DNA of 45,166 nt from positions 1 through 45,166 of the forward strand of contig JAJRQT010000183.1 of the NCBI GenBank assembly GCA_024280115.1. The letters run 5' to 3'. Made by a program: the position numbers and the translations under genes. The notes beneath the pieces were generated by a model. That model was not told the origin of the DNA. It searched no databases and saw nothing but the letters and a program-made list of their open reading frames with translations. The stretch comes from Bacteroidota bacterium. GTDB taxonomy: Bacteria > Bacteroidota > Bacteroidia > Cytophagales > Cyclobacteriaceae. The stretch's first letter is position 1, and every line of letters begins with the position of its first letter. Below, piece by piece: positions 43,334 through 45,166 of the stretch.

Positions 43334-44986
43334 TTAATCAGCATCTATCTTTACATCCTTGAACATGAACGGATTGTCACTGAGCCTCAAGGCCTTGCCA
43401 CTGGCAGTGGTCACATTCCTGAGAATGATTTCCCTGGTTCTGACATAGGGAAACTTCTCCTGATAGGAATCGTCAGTCATTTGAGGATTAAAATTTTTAA
43501 AAATGGCAGGACCTTGGTAATCCTCCGGATGATTGGTGTCATCGATATAAAGGTTTTCGATGGTGATCCGTTCGGGCATATAACAGGTGTAGCCGAAATC
43601 ATGCTGCCCGGAATTGAAACCGCTGATCAGGCTGGCGCTGGTAGGCCTGCCTCCGGCAGGTACGAAAACACAGTTGCGGATGACGAGTTCTCCCTGCCAT
43701 GTACTGCCGTAGTCGGAGCGCAGGTTGATTAGACTCCTTCCGTGGATGGTGGTGTTCTCTACGGTTAAGACCCCGCTTCCAATGGCATTGATTCCCATGT
43801 GTCCCAGGGTTGAGTTACGGATGGTGGCGTTGGCAACACCCTTGTGAGCATCGAACCGGGAAAAAGTGCAATTGTCATAAACAAGATTCTTGCAGTAGTT
43901 GGAACCCAGGATACCCCAGTATGTTCTGTCGTTGATATCATTTGTCTGGCTGCAGTTCACGAATGATACATTTAGAACACGTGTGACTGAAATATCGTAA
44001 GTGCCCATGGAGACGGGCTTCCCCGCCGAACCAATGGTACGGTAGGTTTTGTGTCCGGTCAGGATGGTGTTCTTAACAGTTACGTAGGCGCAGTCACGGA
44101 TATTGATGAAGCCGCCATAGGGCGCACCATGGTCTCCCTCGCCGGTGACACGGTGTTCCAGCCCATCCAAAAGCACATTGGAACGCCTGATCGCTATGTT
44201 TCGGCTATAATAGGTGTACTTCGATTCAGCTTTATTGGCAATGGTGGTAAAACGTCCTCCGGTAATGTTCAGCGTCGTCTCGTCCAGGGGTAAGGCAGTG
44301 ATATCTGTGATTTGGTCGAAGTCCCAGATGATAGGACCGTCCAAATCCACGTTGCCGTTTTTATCTACGACAAAGATATCTGTTTGCGGAGATCCATTGT
44401 TTTGATTCAGTCCAAAGCGGATATAGTGCATTACATGGGAATTGGTGACCGTGACCAGGCAGGACCCTGGCAAGGAGACGTCGATTTTCTCCTGATTCCT
44501 CTTAAGCGAAGATATCCCATTAAGTTTAAACGGTCGCAGGCCGGAACTGACCATAAAAATAGAAGCATTATGGTTTTTGACTTCGGTATCGTCAATGATG
44601 AAGGCTGCTGTGCCAAAATCGGTATCAGTCCGGATGACCGCTGTGCGCTCCTTTCCTCCAATGTAGTATGTGGCCCCCTCGTCTGCTTTCACCCTTAGGT
44701 CATGCTGATTGGCAAACGCATGGGCCCCAGCGATAGCGTCTGTATCATCGGTTTTGCCATCGCCACTGGCGCCGAAGTCACTATAGTGGACCAATCCAAT
44801 GGCTTTAAATTTAAGAGCATCATTTGGGGATACATTTACGTGCAATTCCCCATTTTCATTTGTGTGTGCCTGGGTTTTTTCCTTTTTGGATGTGATCACT
44901 ACATTTTCAAGCAGGCTTCCGGTCTGCCCCTGTGCCACAATTCCACAGGATAAGAAGAAGAACAATAAGAGGAAATATTTCATCAT
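43334..44986 (-). CDS. Secreted parallel beta-helix (pectate lyase superfamily) protein
   Basis: This 550-aa protein has a signal peptide (about residues 1-20, ending QGQ). The N-terminal VHYSDFGASGDGKTDDTDAI motif is the hallmark of the Pectate_lyase_3 family of right-handed beta-helix proteins, found in polysaccharide lyases, GH28-like enzymes and phage tail spikes. The body consists of helix rungs rich in N-ladder and [ST]-x-[FI]-x-N patterns (YVTVKNTIL, NVSFVNCS, NLVYDNCTF, ATIRNSTL, VLTVENTTI, ELVIRNCVF). The specific substrate is unknown. Several stretches are around 50% GC, well above the neighbours, suggesting lateral transfer. A start at the second Met (44983) is equally possible. 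Confidence 0.82.
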   Translation of the reverse strand: MMKYFLLLFFFLSCGIVAQGQTGSLLENVVITSKKEKTQAHTNENGELHVNVSPNDALKFKAIGLVHYSDFGASGDGKTDDTDAIAGAHAFANQHDLRVKADEGATYYIGGKERTAVIRTDTDFGTAAFIIDDTEVKNHNASIFMVSSGLRPFKLNGISSLKRNQEKIDVSLPGSCLVTVTNSHVMHYIRFGLNQNNGSPQTDIFVVDKNGNVDLDGPIIWDFDQITDITALPLDETTLNITGGRFTTIANKAESKYTYYSRNIAIRRSNVLLDGLEHRVTGEGDHGAPYGGFINIRDCAYVTVKNTILTGHKTYRTIGSAGKPVSMGTYDISVTRVLNVSFVNCSQTNDINDRTYWGILGSNYCKNLVYDNCTFSRFDAHKGVANATIRNSTLGHMGINAIGSGVLTVENTTIHGRSLINLRSDYGSTWQGELVIRNCVFVPAGGRPTSASLISGFNSGQHDFGYTCYMPERITIENLYIDDTNHPEDYQGPAIFKNFNPQMTDDSYQEKFPYVRTREIILRNVTTASGKALRLSDNPFMFKDVKIDAD

Positions 44987-45087
44987 GAGCGTATGTTAAT
45001 AGTCATTTAATCAGGGCAATCGGGTTTTAAGCAAATTAATAAAAAAAACTATGACTTGTGGCTCGCAGACAATTTAACAATCAAAAT

Positions 45088-45114
45088 TTTCAGTCTGTGG
45101 GCCACAGACCGAGG
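45088..45114. repeat. Dispersed CCACAGACC motif, right-end copy
   Basis: TTTCAGTCTGTGGGCCACAG and the following ACCGAGG match 18638-18665 at nearly every position, and GTCTGTG-n-GCCACAGAC is a palindrome also seen at 6999-7017. All three lie in non-coding DNA. Confidence 0.55.
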
Positions 45115-45166
45115 TATGAAATGTTAAATTTTTCTAAACCCAATTGCTTTGGTCGTTAATTTCAGA

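Overview
The window looks like a chromosomal segment of a Bacteroidota bacterium (Cytophagia/Flavobacteriia-type). This rests on AT-rich DNA, near absence of Shine-Dalgarno sequences, several promoters with the Bacteroidota -7 box TAnnTTTG, and typical families (DUF5686 outer-membrane protein, DUF2490, fused YncE/phosphoesterase, HD protein with a Pycsar-effector membrane domain, AAA/DUF4143 ATPase). No rRNA, tRNA, CRISPR array or complete insertion sequence was seen.

Layout. 0.3-6.5 kb (minus strand): a complete RND efflux operon, marR - membrane fusion protein - RND pump - tolC, with a palindromic operator candidate at its promoter and eight tandem copies of an 8-bp unit between adaptor and pump. 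7-10.9 kb: a MITE-like palindromic element, a DUF2490 protein and a DUF5686 protein that appears to start with TTG. 10.9-16.5 kb (minus strand): a tight hypB-F-C-D-E operon for [NiFe]-hydrogenase maturation, without hypA or hydrogenase subunits nearby. 16.6-26.6 kb: a TrmH-type rRNA/tRNA 2'-O-methyltransferase, a SRAP (YedK/HMCES) protein with an altered active site, a sialate O-acetylesterase, a fused beta-propeller/phosphoesterase lipoprotein, an AAA/DUF4143 ATPase behind a strong hairpin, and a SulP anion transporter.

27-36 kb is the most interesting part. A periplasmic-TPR receptor adenylate cyclase, split by a one-base frameshift in a T6 run, points away from a plus-strand group: an unknown 268-aa protein, translationally coupled to a 1252-aa outer-membrane lipoprotein, followed by an HD-domain/DUF5706 membrane protein. 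The 1252-aa protein has a metallophosphoesterase fold with nearly all metal ligands replaced, a central region with protein-kinase-like motifs, and a BamA-like barrel. I suggest this is an uncharacterised cyclic-nucleotide/envelope signalling island; that is inference.

36.4-45 kb: a small membrane protein, an SGNH-hydrolase lipoprotein, a GH57/38-like secreted hydrolase, a second MITE copy, a small membrane-anchored DUF4177-like protein, an alpha/beta hydrolase with C-terminal TPR, and a parallel beta-helix (pectate-lyase-like) protein whose higher GC suggests transfer. Several short dispersed repeats link distant intergenic regions. Functional calls come from reading motifs by eye; no database search was possible.
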